From positions 1 to 38,231 of the forward strand of contig JASDWX010000125.1 of the NCBI GenBank assembly GCA_041890515.1: 38,231 nt of DNA, written 5' to 3'. The DNA comes from Colwellia_A sp041890515 (lineage in GTDB: Bacteria > Pseudomonadota > Gammaproteobacteria > Enterobacterales > Alteromonadaceae). A program made the translations under genes and the position numbers. A model generated the notes under the pieces. It was not told where the DNA came from. It searched no databases and worked only from the letters and a program-made list of their open reading frames with translations. This document shows, one piece after another, positions 1 through 8,304 of this stretch. Each line of letters opens with the position of its first letter. The first letter of the stretch is position 1.

Positions 1-57
1 GGTCGCAGATGTTGATAGGCTCTGTCGCATGGCTGATATCTTAAAACCTTAACAAGT

Positions 58-423
58 ATGATGTTACCTTTAGCCATTATTTATTGGTTATTCTTTGTTG
101 ATAGTACTACGGCTAACATGCTTGAAAATAGCTTGAATTTAAACATATTATTAATAGCTGCTGGTATTGTTACCACCGCACCTCTTCTGTGTTTTACAGC
201 TGCAGCAAAGAGGTTAACATTATCAACGCTTGGGTTTTTCCAATACATTGGTCCAAGTATTATGTTCTTTTTAGCCACTTTTTATTATCAAGAAGCATTA
301 GAACCCGCAAAATTATTTACCTTTGCGGCTATTTGGTTAGCATTAGTTATCTATACCGTTGACTCTTTAAAATCAAGAAAAGAGAAACGTAAACAGGTTT
401 CAGATAAACAGTTAATAAGTTAG
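58..423 (+). CDS. rarD: RarD-type EamA permease, C-terminal fragment (5' incomplete and frame-disrupted)
   Basis: This is the C-terminal part of an inner-membrane EamA/DMT-family permease of the RarD type (chloramphenicol-sensitive protein family; substrate not established). The visible 121 residues contain the RarD signature AAGIVTTAPLLCFTAAA followed by LSTLGFFQYIGPSIMF, and end in a basic tail after the last membrane segment. Family members are about 290-300 aa, so more than half is missing. The ATG at 58 is internal, not a true start. Upstream at about 2-49, another frame reads VADVDRLCRMADILK, which resembles the residues expected just before this segment (VD..xGM..E), but it hits a stop at 50-52. 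The frame is therefore broken here, most simply by errors at the contig edge; a pseudogene is the alternative. Its 3' end overlaps the convergent kinase gene by 12 nt. Confidence 0.8.
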   Translation: MMLPLAIIYWLFFVDSTTANMLENSLNLNILLIAAGIVTTAPLLCFTAAAKRLTLSTLGFFQYIGPSIMFFLATFYYQEALEPAKLFTFAAIWLALVIYTVDSLKSRKEKRKQVSDKQLIS

Positions 424-2322
424 CTTCGTCGGTAGGGTAATATAAAAATGGGATCCCTGCTCTAGTACACTTTCTATTTTTATTGTACCTTGGAGTTTTT
501 GACAAATAATATTGTAAACAATATTCATACCTAAACCAGTGCCACCCGAATTTCTTTTGGTGGTAAAAAAAGGTTCAAAAATATTATCTAAGACTTGTTG
601 AGTCATTCCCTGCCCGTCATCTTTAAATATAATGATGGCTCTGTTATCTTCTGTTTTTGATAACTCAATAGCAATGTTACCAACAATTTTATCTTCAAAA
701 GCATGCTTTAAGGCATTAGTGACCAAGTTGGTTAACACTTGCGCTAAAGCACCGGGAATGGTCGTGATTACTAACTCACTTTCGCCGCTATATTGATAAC
801 TGACTCTAAAGCGCTTCATTTCAGCAGATAACGTAGACATCACTTCTTCAATATATTGGACTAAATCAACTTCTCTCTCTTCGCCAACCATTTGATCTGC
901 TGCCACTTGCTTAAAATTATTCAGCAATTCAATAACCCGCTCTAAAGCATTAGTATTCAGGTTCGACGCTTTTTCCATTCCGTCAAAGTAAGCTTCCATT
1001 GCGCTGCGAGTTAACTTATTTTCCTCGAAGTGAACACGAATTTTTTGCGTACTTTCTAAAGCAGAACTTGTTGATGTAACAGCTATTCCGAGGGGGGTAT
1101 TGATTTCATGAGCAACACCAGCGGTTAATGTGCCCAATGAAGCCATTTTTTCAGATTGAATTAATTGCTTTTGCATGTTTTGCAAATTTTCGAGGGTATG
1201 GCTTAATGTTATTGTTGTCTTTCTATTTTTAACAAAAAGGAAAACTACTAATGCAGAAATCAACACTAACAATGTGATAAAAAAGGCCATCAAAATAAGA
1301 TAAAATCTTTGTTTATCAATTCGTTCTTTGCGCTTTTCTAACTGTTCGTTTTTCTGATTTAACTGTATCCCTTGATCACTTATTTGTTGTTGTTGTGTTT
1401 GTAAAATATCTTTATTAGCCAATATTTTTTCAGCCATATCAATATTTTCTTTTTCCTTATTGTAAACAGAACGTTGTTGGTTTTCTAAATTACTTTTTGC
1501 CGCTTTTAATTGTGTTGCAACTTTTTCTAACTGTAATTCTTTAGCTTTTACCGAGCGTTGCTGTTGTTCTATATCATTTTTTAATACGTTGAGCTCTTGC
1601 TTACGCTTCCCAGCAACTTTTTCTCTAAAGGCTAAATCTTCATTTAGGATCTTTAATTTTTTTATCGTCGATGATATTTGACTTTGTTGTTCGTTAAGCT
1701 TTTGATTTAAAGTGACTTCACGAGTTCTAATGACTTGTAATGCCAACTCGGTTTCTCGATATAATGTCGCAACATCAAGTTCAGTACCACCGAGTAGTAG
1801 TAATTCCGCAGAGATTTCCAAACCCTCAAAAACAATATTCGATTTATTCACCTCAAAACTAATAGCAGACTTTTCTGCATTATTAATCAAATTAATCATA
1901 ACACTATGTTTATCTAGACTATTATCTGTAATTAAAAGTGTGTTACTGCTTCTCAGAATTGAAGCGATATTAGCAATTTCTGTATTTCGATTAGAAGCAG
2001 AGAAAAACAAGTCAGTTTTTCTACCGTCTCGAATTTTTTTGATGAGAATGACTTTGATGATTTTGTTTTTAATTACACGTTCGGATAATATTTTATTGAG
2101 TAATTTAGCAAATCGGTCATCACCATAAACACCGATAATGAATTGATTTTTTTCATCTATATCTTTGTTGTCCCAACGAACATGCTTAATAAAATTATAA
2201 ATAAACGCTGCTTTGACTTGTTCACTAGTCAGCTCTTGGGCAAAAGTAGAAACGGAGGTGCAAATAATGAAACAAAAAAGCATTAGCAATGACTTGCGAA
2301 TAAGCACTTTTGCTTTTTTCAT
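412..2322 (-). CDS. Membrane histidine kinase with YfiR-type (DUF4154) periplasmic sensor
   Basis: Predicted sensor histidine kinase of 636 aa. Residues 1-29 look like a signal peptide ending in TFA-QE. Residues about 34-180 match the YfiR/DUF4154 pattern (QVKAAFIYNFIKHVRW near the start, FEGLEISAELLLLGG near the end). A long Gln/Lys-rich coiled coil covers about 195-335, and one transmembrane helix lies at about 340-364. The dimerisation/phosphoacceptor motif is at 393-413 with His405 in GVAHEINTPLG. The ATPase domain shows the N box (LTNLVTNALKHAF, about 530-542), the G1 box DDGQGM (568-573) and the GGTGLGM box. Expected topology is periplasmic sensor plus coiled coil and cytoplasmic kinase. 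It lies 78 nt downstream of the REC-REC-GGDEF regulator on the same strand, so the two probably form one signalling unit. YfiR domains in other bacteria govern c-di-GMP cyclases; here one is fused directly to a kinase. The stimulus is unknown. Confidence 0.88.
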   Translation of the reverse strand: MKKAKVLIRKSLLMLFCFIICTSVSTFAQELTSEQVKAAFIYNFIKHVRWDNKDIDEKNQFIIGVYGDDRFAKLLNKILSERVIKNKIIKVILIKKIRDGRKTDLFFSASNRNTEIANIASILRSSNTLLITDNSLDKHSVMINLINNAEKSAISFEVNKSNIVFEGLEISAELLLLGGTELDVATLYRETELALQVIRTREVTLNQKLNEQQSQISSTIKKLKILNEDLAFREKVAGKRKQELNVLKNDIEQQQRSVKAKELQLEKVATQLKAAKSNLENQQRSVYNKEKENIDMAEKILANKDILQTQQQQISDQGIQLNQKNEQLEKRKERIDKQRFYLILMAFFITLLVLISALVVFLFVKNRKTTITLSHTLENLQNMQKQLIQSEKMASLGTLTAGVAHEINTPLGIAVTSTSSALESTQKIRVHFEENKLTRSAMEAYFDGMEKASNLNTNALERVIELLNNFKQVAADQMVGEEREVDLVQYIEEVMSTLSAEMKRFRVSYQYSGESELVITTIPGALAQVLTNLVTNALKHAFEDKIVGNIAIELSKTEDNRAIIIFKDDGQGMTQQVLDNIFEPFFTTKRNSGGTGLGMNIVYNIICQKLQGTIKIESVLEQGSHFYITLPTKLTY

Positions 2323-2400
2323 TTAATGTACCTTATGTTTAAGATAGTTTATTCACTTTATTTTTTTAGGTCCAAACTTAAAGTGAACCTTGTCATATAA

Positions 2401-3657
2401 CTAGCAGTCTTCTACACCAAAAATACTAATTTGATTACGGCCATTTTCTTTCGCACTATAAAGAGCAGCATCCGCTTGATTCATCTGTTTAGCCAAAGCC
2501 TCGTGGCTACTACCAACCATTCCTATACTGATGGTAAACACGATATGGTGTTCTTCATGGGTCACCTGAGATACTGAAATATCCCGTCGTAAATCATCTA
2601 ATTTAGTGTAGAGCTGATCTTCATCTGTTCCATGCATTATTACAGCAAACTCTCCTCCACCTAGACGTGCAAGCAAACCAGAACCTAAATGTTTACGCAT
2701 ATATAATGCAAGTACTTTTAAAATATGATCGCCTGCATCATGACCATAACTATCATTTAAGTTTTTGAAATAATCAATATCAAGCATAGCGACGCAATAA
2801 GGCATATTTCTTTTAATATACTGTGGAGTAAGTTGCTCTGCTTTAGAGAAGAATGCACGTCTATTCGGTAAGTCCGTTAAATAATCTGTATTAGCTGCTT
2901 TTTGTATTTGCTCAATATTATTTAAGTTTTCAATGTTTTGAGTTATACGACAATAGAATTCTTCTGGACAAAAAGGCTTACGAAGAAAGTCATCTGCACC
3001 ATTTTTAATAAAGCGAGCAGAGTGCATACCGTTATCAGCACCAGAAATACCGATGATTGATAATTGATCACGGTTATAGATTTTACGAATTTCATTGGTT
3101 AATTCGATGCCATCCATAACCGGCATTTCAAGGTCAGTGATAACCAATTTAATGTCTCCATGCTGCTTTAAACGCTCAAGCGCTTGTACACCATCATTTG
3201 CTCTGTAAACACTAAAATTACGGCGCTTTAGTAACTGAGAAACATAATTCCGTGCCGCAGAAGAATCATCTACAACAAGGATACCGGTACTACTATTTGT
3301 TATTTGCCAATGTAAAATACGTTTTAAATAGAGAAAGGCTTGACTATTCTCTTTAGGAATATAATCAACAACGGGTTGAGCAAGAATTTGCTGTCGAGTA
3401 GTTTCATCCATTTTACCTGTCATAACGACACTAGGAATACCATATGAAAGTACGCAAGCTATTGCTTCACCATGAGGCGCATCGGGTAAGGCGTAATCAA
3501 TCGTTGCAGCAAAAAAGTCATCTTTATGTTGTAAAATACGTTCCACTTCAGCAAGAGTAGTGGCAACAGTCACCTCATAATTCAATGCTTCGCCAATTTG
3601 TCTAATAACACGAGCGATCGGTTTACTGTCTTCTACTACGAGCAATTGCTTTGACAT
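2401..3657 (-). CDS. Response regulator REC-REC-GGDEF with degenerate GGGEF site
   Basis: Cytoplasmic response regulator of 418 aa with two receiver domains and a GGDEF domain. REC1 (about 3-117) has acidic residues E9/D10 and a candidate phosphoacceptor D54. REC2 (about 124-240) has D130/D131, phosphoacceptor D175 in VITDLEMPVMDG, and K227 in RKPF. The GGDEF domain (about 255-415) keeps the substrate-side motifs TDLPNRR and LDIDYFKNLND, but the signature reads GGGEF (333-337). The third position, normally Asp or Glu and needed for metal binding and catalysis, is Gly. The RxxD inhibitory site is also absent (LGSG at that spacing). The architecture resembles PleD/WspR-like regulators, but on family knowledge this copy is probably inactive or acts as a nucleotide-binding or scaffold output. 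It is likely the partner of the YfiR-type kinase 78 nt downstream. Confidence 0.9.
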   Translation of the reverse strand: MSKQLLVVEDSKPIARVIRQIGEALNYEVTVATTLAEVERILQHKDDFFAATIDYALPDAPHGEAIACVLSYGIPSVVMTGKMDETTRQQILAQPVVDYIPKENSQAFLYLKRILHWQITNSSTGILVVDDSSAARNYVSQLLKRRNFSVYRANDGVQALERLKQHGDIKLVITDLEMPVMDGIELTNEIRKIYNRDQLSIIGISGADNGMHSARFIKNGADDFLRKPFCPEEFYCRITQNIENLNNIEQIQKAANTDYLTDLPNRRAFFSKAEQLTPQYIKRNMPYCVAMLDIDYFKNLNDSYGHDAGDHILKVLALYMRKHLGSGLLARLGGGEFAVIMHGTDEDQLYTKLDDLRRDISVSQVTHEEHHIVFTISIGMVGSSHEALAKQMNQADAALYSAKENGRNQISIFGVEDC

Positions 3658-3720
3658 ATAATTTCTAACCTTATTTATATAATGACATTAAATGAAAAAA
3701 ATAATCCGTTTCACGTGACA

Positions 3721-5895
3721 TTAAACGATAGCTTGTAAGTTAGCATAGGCGACAACGAGCCATTTACTCCCTACATCAGCGAAATTTACTTGAATACGGC
3801 TTTGCGCGCCTGAACCTTCATAATTTAAGACTACTCCTTCACCAAATTTTGCATGAATAACTGATTGCCCTAGACTAAACCCACTGTTTTCAAACGTTTC
3901 CAATGTGAATGTAGAAGAAAACTTGCCTTTGGTTGAAGGGCGCTTCACTTGGTTTTGCAGTCTTATTTCTTCTGTACACTCAGCGGGTAATTCGCGTAAA
4001 AAACGACTCGCTTTATGAAATTTTTCTTGTCCATAAAGTCTTCGACTTTCTGCATGGCACAAGTATAGCTTATTCATCGCACGTGTCATGCCGACATAGC
4101 ATAAACGGCGCTCTTCTTCTAAACGGCCAATTTCTTCTACCGACTTTTGTGAAGGGAACATTCCCTCTTCCAACCCAGCAATAAATACTAATGGAAATTC
4201 TAAACCTTTTGCTGAGTGCATCGTCATTAATTGCACTGCGGGTTCATAATCGTCAGCTTGCGACTCACCCGCTTCAAGCGCTGCATGTGTTAAAAACGAT
4301 GTTAGCTTTGTTTGTTCTTCTATTAATTCTGGGTCTGCTTCAAATGTTTGGCAAGCAGTAACAAGCTCGTTTAAATTTTCTATTCTTGCTTCTGCACGTT
4401 CACCTTTTTCAGCTTGGTACATCGCTTTTAGTCCACTGTGTTGAATAACATAGTTGGCTTGTTGATCAAGATCTAAATGACTAGAGTCATCTTCGAGTTG
4501 GTCAATGACGCTGACAAAGTTCTGAATCACTTTTGCGCTTCGCCCTTTCAATTCATCATTTTTTAGCATGAATTGACAGGCTTCCCACAAGGTCATTTCT
4601 AAACTGCGTGCTGCATCACGTATTAATGAAAGGCTCGTATTACCAATACCACGGGTTGGTGTATTGATAATACGTTCAAAAGCCGCATCGTCATCACGAT
4701 TATTTAATAAACGTAGATAAGCTAGCGCATCTTTAATCTCTAAACGTTCGAAAAAACGTTGTCCACCATAAATTCGATAAGGTAAGCGGCTTTGTAATAA
4801 TGCTTCTTCCAGTAAGCGTGATTGTGCATTACTGCGATATAAAATAGCAACATCATCTAAACTGCCTTTTTTACGCCAATCAGTGATGCGACCCGCAATA
4901 AAACGTGCTTCGTCGATTTCATTGAAAGCGGTATAAATAGATATTTTTTCACCTGCTTCATCTTCCGTCCACAGTTTCTTACCTAAACGGTTGTTGTTGT
5001 TAGCAATGAGCTTATTCGCAGCATTGAGAATATTAGCGGTAGAACGGTAATTTTGCTCTAAACGAACGGTTTGAGGTGTTTCGTATTCATTTAGAAAACG
5101 TTGAATATTTTCAATTTTTGCACCACGCCAGCCATAAATTGATTGGTCGTCATCACCAACAATCATCACCTTGCTTGATGTTTTACCTAAAATGGTTAAC
5201 CACGCATATTGAATAGCATTAGTATCTTGAAATTCGTCGACTAAAATATGCTTAAAACGTTGCTGATAATGCGCAAGTAATACCGGATTATTCAGCCAAA
5301 GTTCATGAGCACGTAATAATAGTTCAGCAAAATCAACTAACCCCGCTCGATCACACGCTTCTTGATACCCTTGGTAAACCTTAACAAAGGTTTGCTCGGT
5401 TGGGTCGTCATAGACTTCAATATGTTGTGGACGAATACCCTCATCTTTTTTACCGTTGATATACCACTGCATTTGCTTTGGTGGCCAACGTTTTTCGTCA
5501 ATACCGAGCGATCGCACTATACGCTTTACTAAACGCAACTGATCATCAGAATCAAGCACTTGGAAATTTTGTGGTAATTTAGCTTCTTGAAAATGCATAC
5601 GAAGTAAGCGATGTGCTAAGCCATGGAAAGTCCCTACCCACATACCATGCACATTACCTTCAACCGTTTTCTCAACACGTACGCGCATTTCTGCTGCCGC
5701 TTTATTGGTAAAAGTAACCGCTAAAATACTATGAGAGGAAGCATTTTCAACTTGCATTAACCAAGCAATACGTTGCACTAAAACTCGCGTCTTTCCGCTA
5801 CCTGCGCCAGCCAAAACCAACATGTTTTGTAGAGGTGCGGCAACAACATCACGTTGTTTTTCATTGAGTGATTCAAGTAGTTCAGAAACGTCCAT
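3721..5895 (-). CDS. uvrD: DNA helicase II UvrD
   Basis: Superfamily 1A 3'-5' DNA helicase that removes oligonucleotides and strands in nucleotide excision repair and methyl-directed mismatch repair. The 724 aa length matches the family (about 720 aa). Motifs in order: Q-motif region LNEKQRDVV; Walker A AGAGSGKT with K35; DEFQDTNAIQY (Walker B); GDDDQSIYGWRGA (motif III); QNYRST (motif IV); LMTMHSAKGLEF (motif V); and VGMTRA (motif VI). The C-terminal Tudor-like fold (LGQSVIHAKFGEGVV...) that contacts RNA polymerase is present. It is the last gene of the lptM-lysA-dapF-DUF484-HAD-uvrD run and starts 30 nt after the HAD gene. In other gammaproteobacteria uvrD also closes this block. A paralog such as Rep is unlikely given the context and the Tudor tail. 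Confidence 0.97.
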   Translation of the reverse strand: MDVSELLESLNEKQRDVVAAPLQNMLVLAGAGSGKTRVLVQRIAWLMQVENASSHSILAVTFTNKAAAEMRVRVEKTVEGNVHGMWVGTFHGLAHRLLRMHFQEAKLPQNFQVLDSDDQLRLVKRIVRSLGIDEKRWPPKQMQWYINGKKDEGIRPQHIEVYDDPTEQTFVKVYQGYQEACDRAGLVDFAELLLRAHELWLNNPVLLAHYQQRFKHILVDEFQDTNAIQYAWLTILGKTSSKVMIVGDDDQSIYGWRGAKIENIQRFLNEYETPQTVRLEQNYRSTANILNAANKLIANNNNRLGKKLWTEDEAGEKISIYTAFNEIDEARFIAGRITDWRKKGSLDDVAILYRSNAQSRLLEEALLQSRLPYRIYGGQRFFERLEIKDALAYLRLLNNRDDDAAFERIINTPTRGIGNTSLSLIRDAARSLEMTLWEACQFMLKNDELKGRSAKVIQNFVSVIDQLEDDSSHLDLDQQANYVIQHSGLKAMYQAEKGERAEARIENLNELVTACQTFEADPELIEEQTKLTSFLTHAALEAGESQADDYEPAVQLMTMHSAKGLEFPLVFIAGLEEGMFPSQKSVEEIGRLEEERRLCYVGMTRAMNKLYLCHAESRRLYGQEKFHKASRFLRELPAECTEEIRLQNQVKRPSTKGKFSSTFTLETFENSGFSLGQSVIHAKFGEGVVLNYEGSGAQSRIQVNFADVGSKWLVVAYANLQAIV

Positions 5896-5925
5896 AACGG
5901 GAAAATAGCCTTAGAAAAGTTGAAA

Positions 5926-6687
5926 TTATAACAAGTGACGAAGTTCACTAATATTTGATAATTCAATATTAGGTAAAACAGTCAACGGTTTGCCAACATC
6001 GTAACAAGAAATCCATGCCGTTTGACAACCGGCATTTATAGCGCCATAAATATCAGATCGGCCACAATCACCCACATGTAATAATTGCACAGGTTCTATT
6101 AATAACTTATCGCAAGCCGCATCAAACATATCGGTGTGAGGTTTCTGTCGAAGTTGTATATTATTATTTTGAGGCGTTGTAAAGATATCACCTGCATGAA
6201 AACGATACTGAAAGTATTGTGAAATACCTATTTTATCGGTATCTACATTACCGTTGCTAATAGCGACTAATGGATATTTTTTTTGTAGGCCTTTCAATAA
6301 TTGATGGACAGGTTCGGGTACAACAAAATCACTACGTTGTAGCACGAAATAATCCAACGCTTTTTGTGCTTCATGTTTGGCGACGTCATCCGAAAAACCC
6401 TGTACTTTCATACCCAAGGTATAAGTGGCTAAACGAACATCACCCACATGGTGCATTAATTGAGGGTTTTCTTTGAGTACTTGCTGATGAAACGGCTTCC
6501 AAAAGAGATAATTAAATCCACTCTTTTTCACTCGATTGGCTGGTGCAATTTTCACTGAAAATAACGCATCAAAGTAGGCAGCCATTTTGGTATCCGTTGC
6601 CATCATTACAGGATAATTACTGTACAAGGTATCGTCAAGATCAAAGCTGATCGCTTGAAAGGTTGCTAAACGACGGTAAAATTTCAT
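5926..6687 (-). CDS. yigB: HAD-family phosphatase, YigB-like
   Basis: Soluble haloacid-dehalogenase-type phosphatase of 253 aa. Motif I is FDLDDTLY with nucleophile D16 and acid/base D18. Motif II is the Ser of VAISNGN. Motif IV is HVGDCGRSDIYGAINAG, which carries the metal-binding acidic residues. A helical cap lies between motifs I and II. In Escherichia coli the gene at this position (yigB, upstream of uvrD) encodes a flavin-pathway/sugar-phosphate phosphatase that dephosphorylates 5-amino-6-(5-phosphoribitylamino)uracil and other small phosphates. The same role is inferred here from length and synteny; substrate specificity cannot be read from sequence. It begins 8 nt after the DUF484 gene ends, so the two are probably co-translated. 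In the canonical locus xerC would sit between them. Confidence 0.87.
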   Translation of the reverse strand: MKFYRRLATFQAISFDLDDTLYSNYPVMMATDTKMAAYFDALFSVKIAPANRVKKSGFNYLFWKPFHQQVLKENPQLMHHVGDVRLATYTLGMKVQGFSDDVAKHEAQKALDYFVLQRSDFVVPEPVHQLLKGLQKKYPLVAISNGNVDTDKIGISQYFQYRFHAGDIFTTPQNNNIQLRQKPHTDMFDAACDKLLIEPVQLLHVGDCGRSDIYGAINAGCQTAWISCYDVGKPLTVLPNIELSNISELRHLL

Positions 6688-6695
6688 CAGCTCAG

Positions 6696-7379
6696 TTATT
6701 TATAAAGTTGTTGAGAAAGTAATTTAGCAACAAGTTTTCTAAATTGACTGAGTAATAACGTATCCATACGCGGATCAAAATGATCTGCATCAGCACTGCT
6801 TATTGCTATAAAGCCAATGTCATCATTTATATGGTTTAGCTTAATTAATACAACAGAACCTTCTTGCTGTTGTGAAAAGATAAGTTCTTGCTCACTTTTT
6901 TGTAAGCGGCCAAAGTAATAGTCATCTTTGGATAAACGATTATTCATTACACCCGCACAGTCATTTTTTACAATACTTGAATGTTCAACTACTGTATTTT
7001 CTTTTAACCACACTTTTAAACCTGATAAGGACAATAATTCTGTCGTTGCCTGATACAAACAATCAAGTAACTCATTGGCTGAGCTACAATCTAATAGGCG
7101 CAAATATAAATCACTGTATAAGGCAAAAAGTTGCTCATTCTGATTAGCAATCGCCATTAATTGGGTAATTTCTTCTTCTAACCCATGAATTTTCTGACGT
7201 TGTTGACTTTGTTGTCTTTCAACTAACGATACCGTACCACGGTTCTGATCTGACAAGCGTAAGCGATTGATCAGTTCCGGATTACGATTAAAAAACTCAG
7301 GATTATCATGTAAATAATCAACAATGAGATCATCCGTTAAACTTAATTCATCTAACTGTATTGGGGTTGAGTCGCTCAA
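6696..7379 (-). CDS. DUF484 family protein (YigA-like)
   Basis: Soluble protein of 227 aa belonging to DUF484. The N-terminal region contains the characteristic VDYLHDNPEFFNRNPELINRLRL pattern (residues about 18-41) followed by GTVSLVERQ. A short coiled coil (about 55-85) comes next, then a GAF-like domain to the C terminus. The start is a TTG preceded by a weak purine stretch; no in-frame ATG lies nearby upstream. The family is found next to dapF and xerC in many gammaproteobacteria, but its biochemical function is not established. Here it lies between dapF (69 nt upstream) and the HAD phosphatase (8 nt downstream), and the expected xerC is missing. Confidence 0.88.
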   Translation of the reverse strand: MSDSTPIQLDELSLTDDLIVDYLHDNPEFFNRNPELINRLRLSDQNRGTVSLVERQQSQQRQKIHGLEEEITQLMAIANQNEQLFALYSDLYLRLLDCSSANELLDCLYQATTELLSLSGLKVWLKENTVVEHSSIVKNDCAGVMNNRLSKDDYYFGRLQKSEQELIFSQQQEGSVVLIKLNHINDDIGFIAISSADADHFDPRMDTLLLSQFRKLVAKLLSQQLYK

Positions 7380-7448
7380 TTTATTTCTCTACTTCTACAT
7401 TTTTGTCTTATACATTTGGTTTGTCAGGTTTTACTTTGCAAAGTGTAT

Positions 7449-8279
7449 TTACAAATTTAATTGCCCGTCAAATACATGTACTGCTGGACCGGTCATCTTT
7501 ACTGAGTTACCGGGTCCTTTCCAATATACTTTTAACTTACCGCCCGGTAATTCTACCGTCACATCTCGACCTAATTTATTTTGTGTTTGTCCAATAACAA
7601 CGGCAGCACAAGCGCCACTGCCACACGCTAAGGTTTCAGCAGCTCCTCGTTCATAAACGCGAAGTTTAATATAGTCTGGCGAAACAATTTCCATAAAGCC
7701 AACATTCACTTGCTGAGGAAATCGTTCATGATGCGATAACGCTTTACCTAAGGTTTCAACGGGCGCGTCGATAATAGAATCAACCGTCAAAACACAATGT
7801 GGGTTACCTAATGAAACAACGCCACATAATACCGTTTCTTCGTCACTACGCAGAATATAAGTGCCTTCTACTTTTTGGGCAGTGAAAGGAACTTGGCTCG
7901 GTTCAAACTTAGGTGTCGGCATGTTCACCGAAACGTTACCATCACGTTCAACAAATAACGTCATTTTACCTGACTGTGTAGAGACCTTAATTTTATTTTT
8001 ATTCGTTAATCCTTTTAAACGCACAAATTTAGCAAAACAACGCGCGCCATTACCACACTGACCAACTTCACTACCGTCAGCATTAAAAATACGGTAATGA
8101 AAATCTAAATCTGGATCGTACGGCGGTTCAACCACTAATACTTGATCAAAGCCCACACCAAAATTTCGGTGGGCTAAATGCTTTATTTGCTCATTAGATA
8201 AATAAACATTTTGTGTAACGTTGTCGAGTACTAGGAAGTCGTTACCTAAACCGTGCATTTTTGAAAAATTAACTAACAT
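7449..8279 (-). CDS. dapF: Diaminopimelate epimerase
   Basis: Cytoplasmic, cofactor-independent enzyme converting LL- to meso-diaminopimelate, the penultimate step of lysine synthesis and the source of meso-DAP for peptidoglycan. The 276 aa length matches the family (274 aa in E. coli). The two catalytic cysteines are in their expected motifs: C75 in EVGQCGNGARC and C219 in TLACGSGACAA. The substrate-binding FNADGSE segment and the KMHGLGNDF N-terminus are intact. It follows lysA by 25 nt on the same strand, so successive pathway enzymes are made from one transcript. The ATG start gives the canonical N-terminus. Confidence 0.98.
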   Translation of the reverse strand: MLVNFSKMHGLGNDFLVLDNVTQNVYLSNEQIKHLAHRNFGVGFDQVLVVEPPYDPDLDFHYRIFNADGSEVGQCGNGARCFAKFVRLKGLTNKNKIKVSTQSGKMTLFVERDGNVSVNMPTPKFEPSQVPFTAQKVEGTYILRSDEETVLCGVVSLGNPHCVLTVDSIIDAPVETLGKALSHHERFPQQVNVGFMEIVSPDYIKLRVYERGAAETLACGSGACAAVVIGQTQNKLGRDVTVELPGGKLKVYWKGPGNSVKMTGPAVHVFDGQLNL

Positions 8280-8304
8280 TGACTACCCATATTCAATTTT
8301 ATAC

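Noticed and set aside
1712..2128. 138-codon open frame opposite the histidine kinase gene.
   Set aside because: It is antisense to a well-supported kinase and its sequence is a shadow of the YfiR/coiled-coil coding region, with no motif of its own.
2352..2387. 9-bp inverted repeat (TTCACTTTA / TAAAGTGAA) between the response regulator and kinase genes as a terminator.
   Set aside because: The loop is 18 nt and there is no T-run after the stem in the direction of transcription, so termination is unsupported.
3658..3720. Repeated TGACATTAAA motifs between uvrD and the response regulator gene as operators.
   Set aside because: Two 10-bp AT-rich copies in a 63-nt gap can occur by chance, and no palindrome or promoter context supports them.
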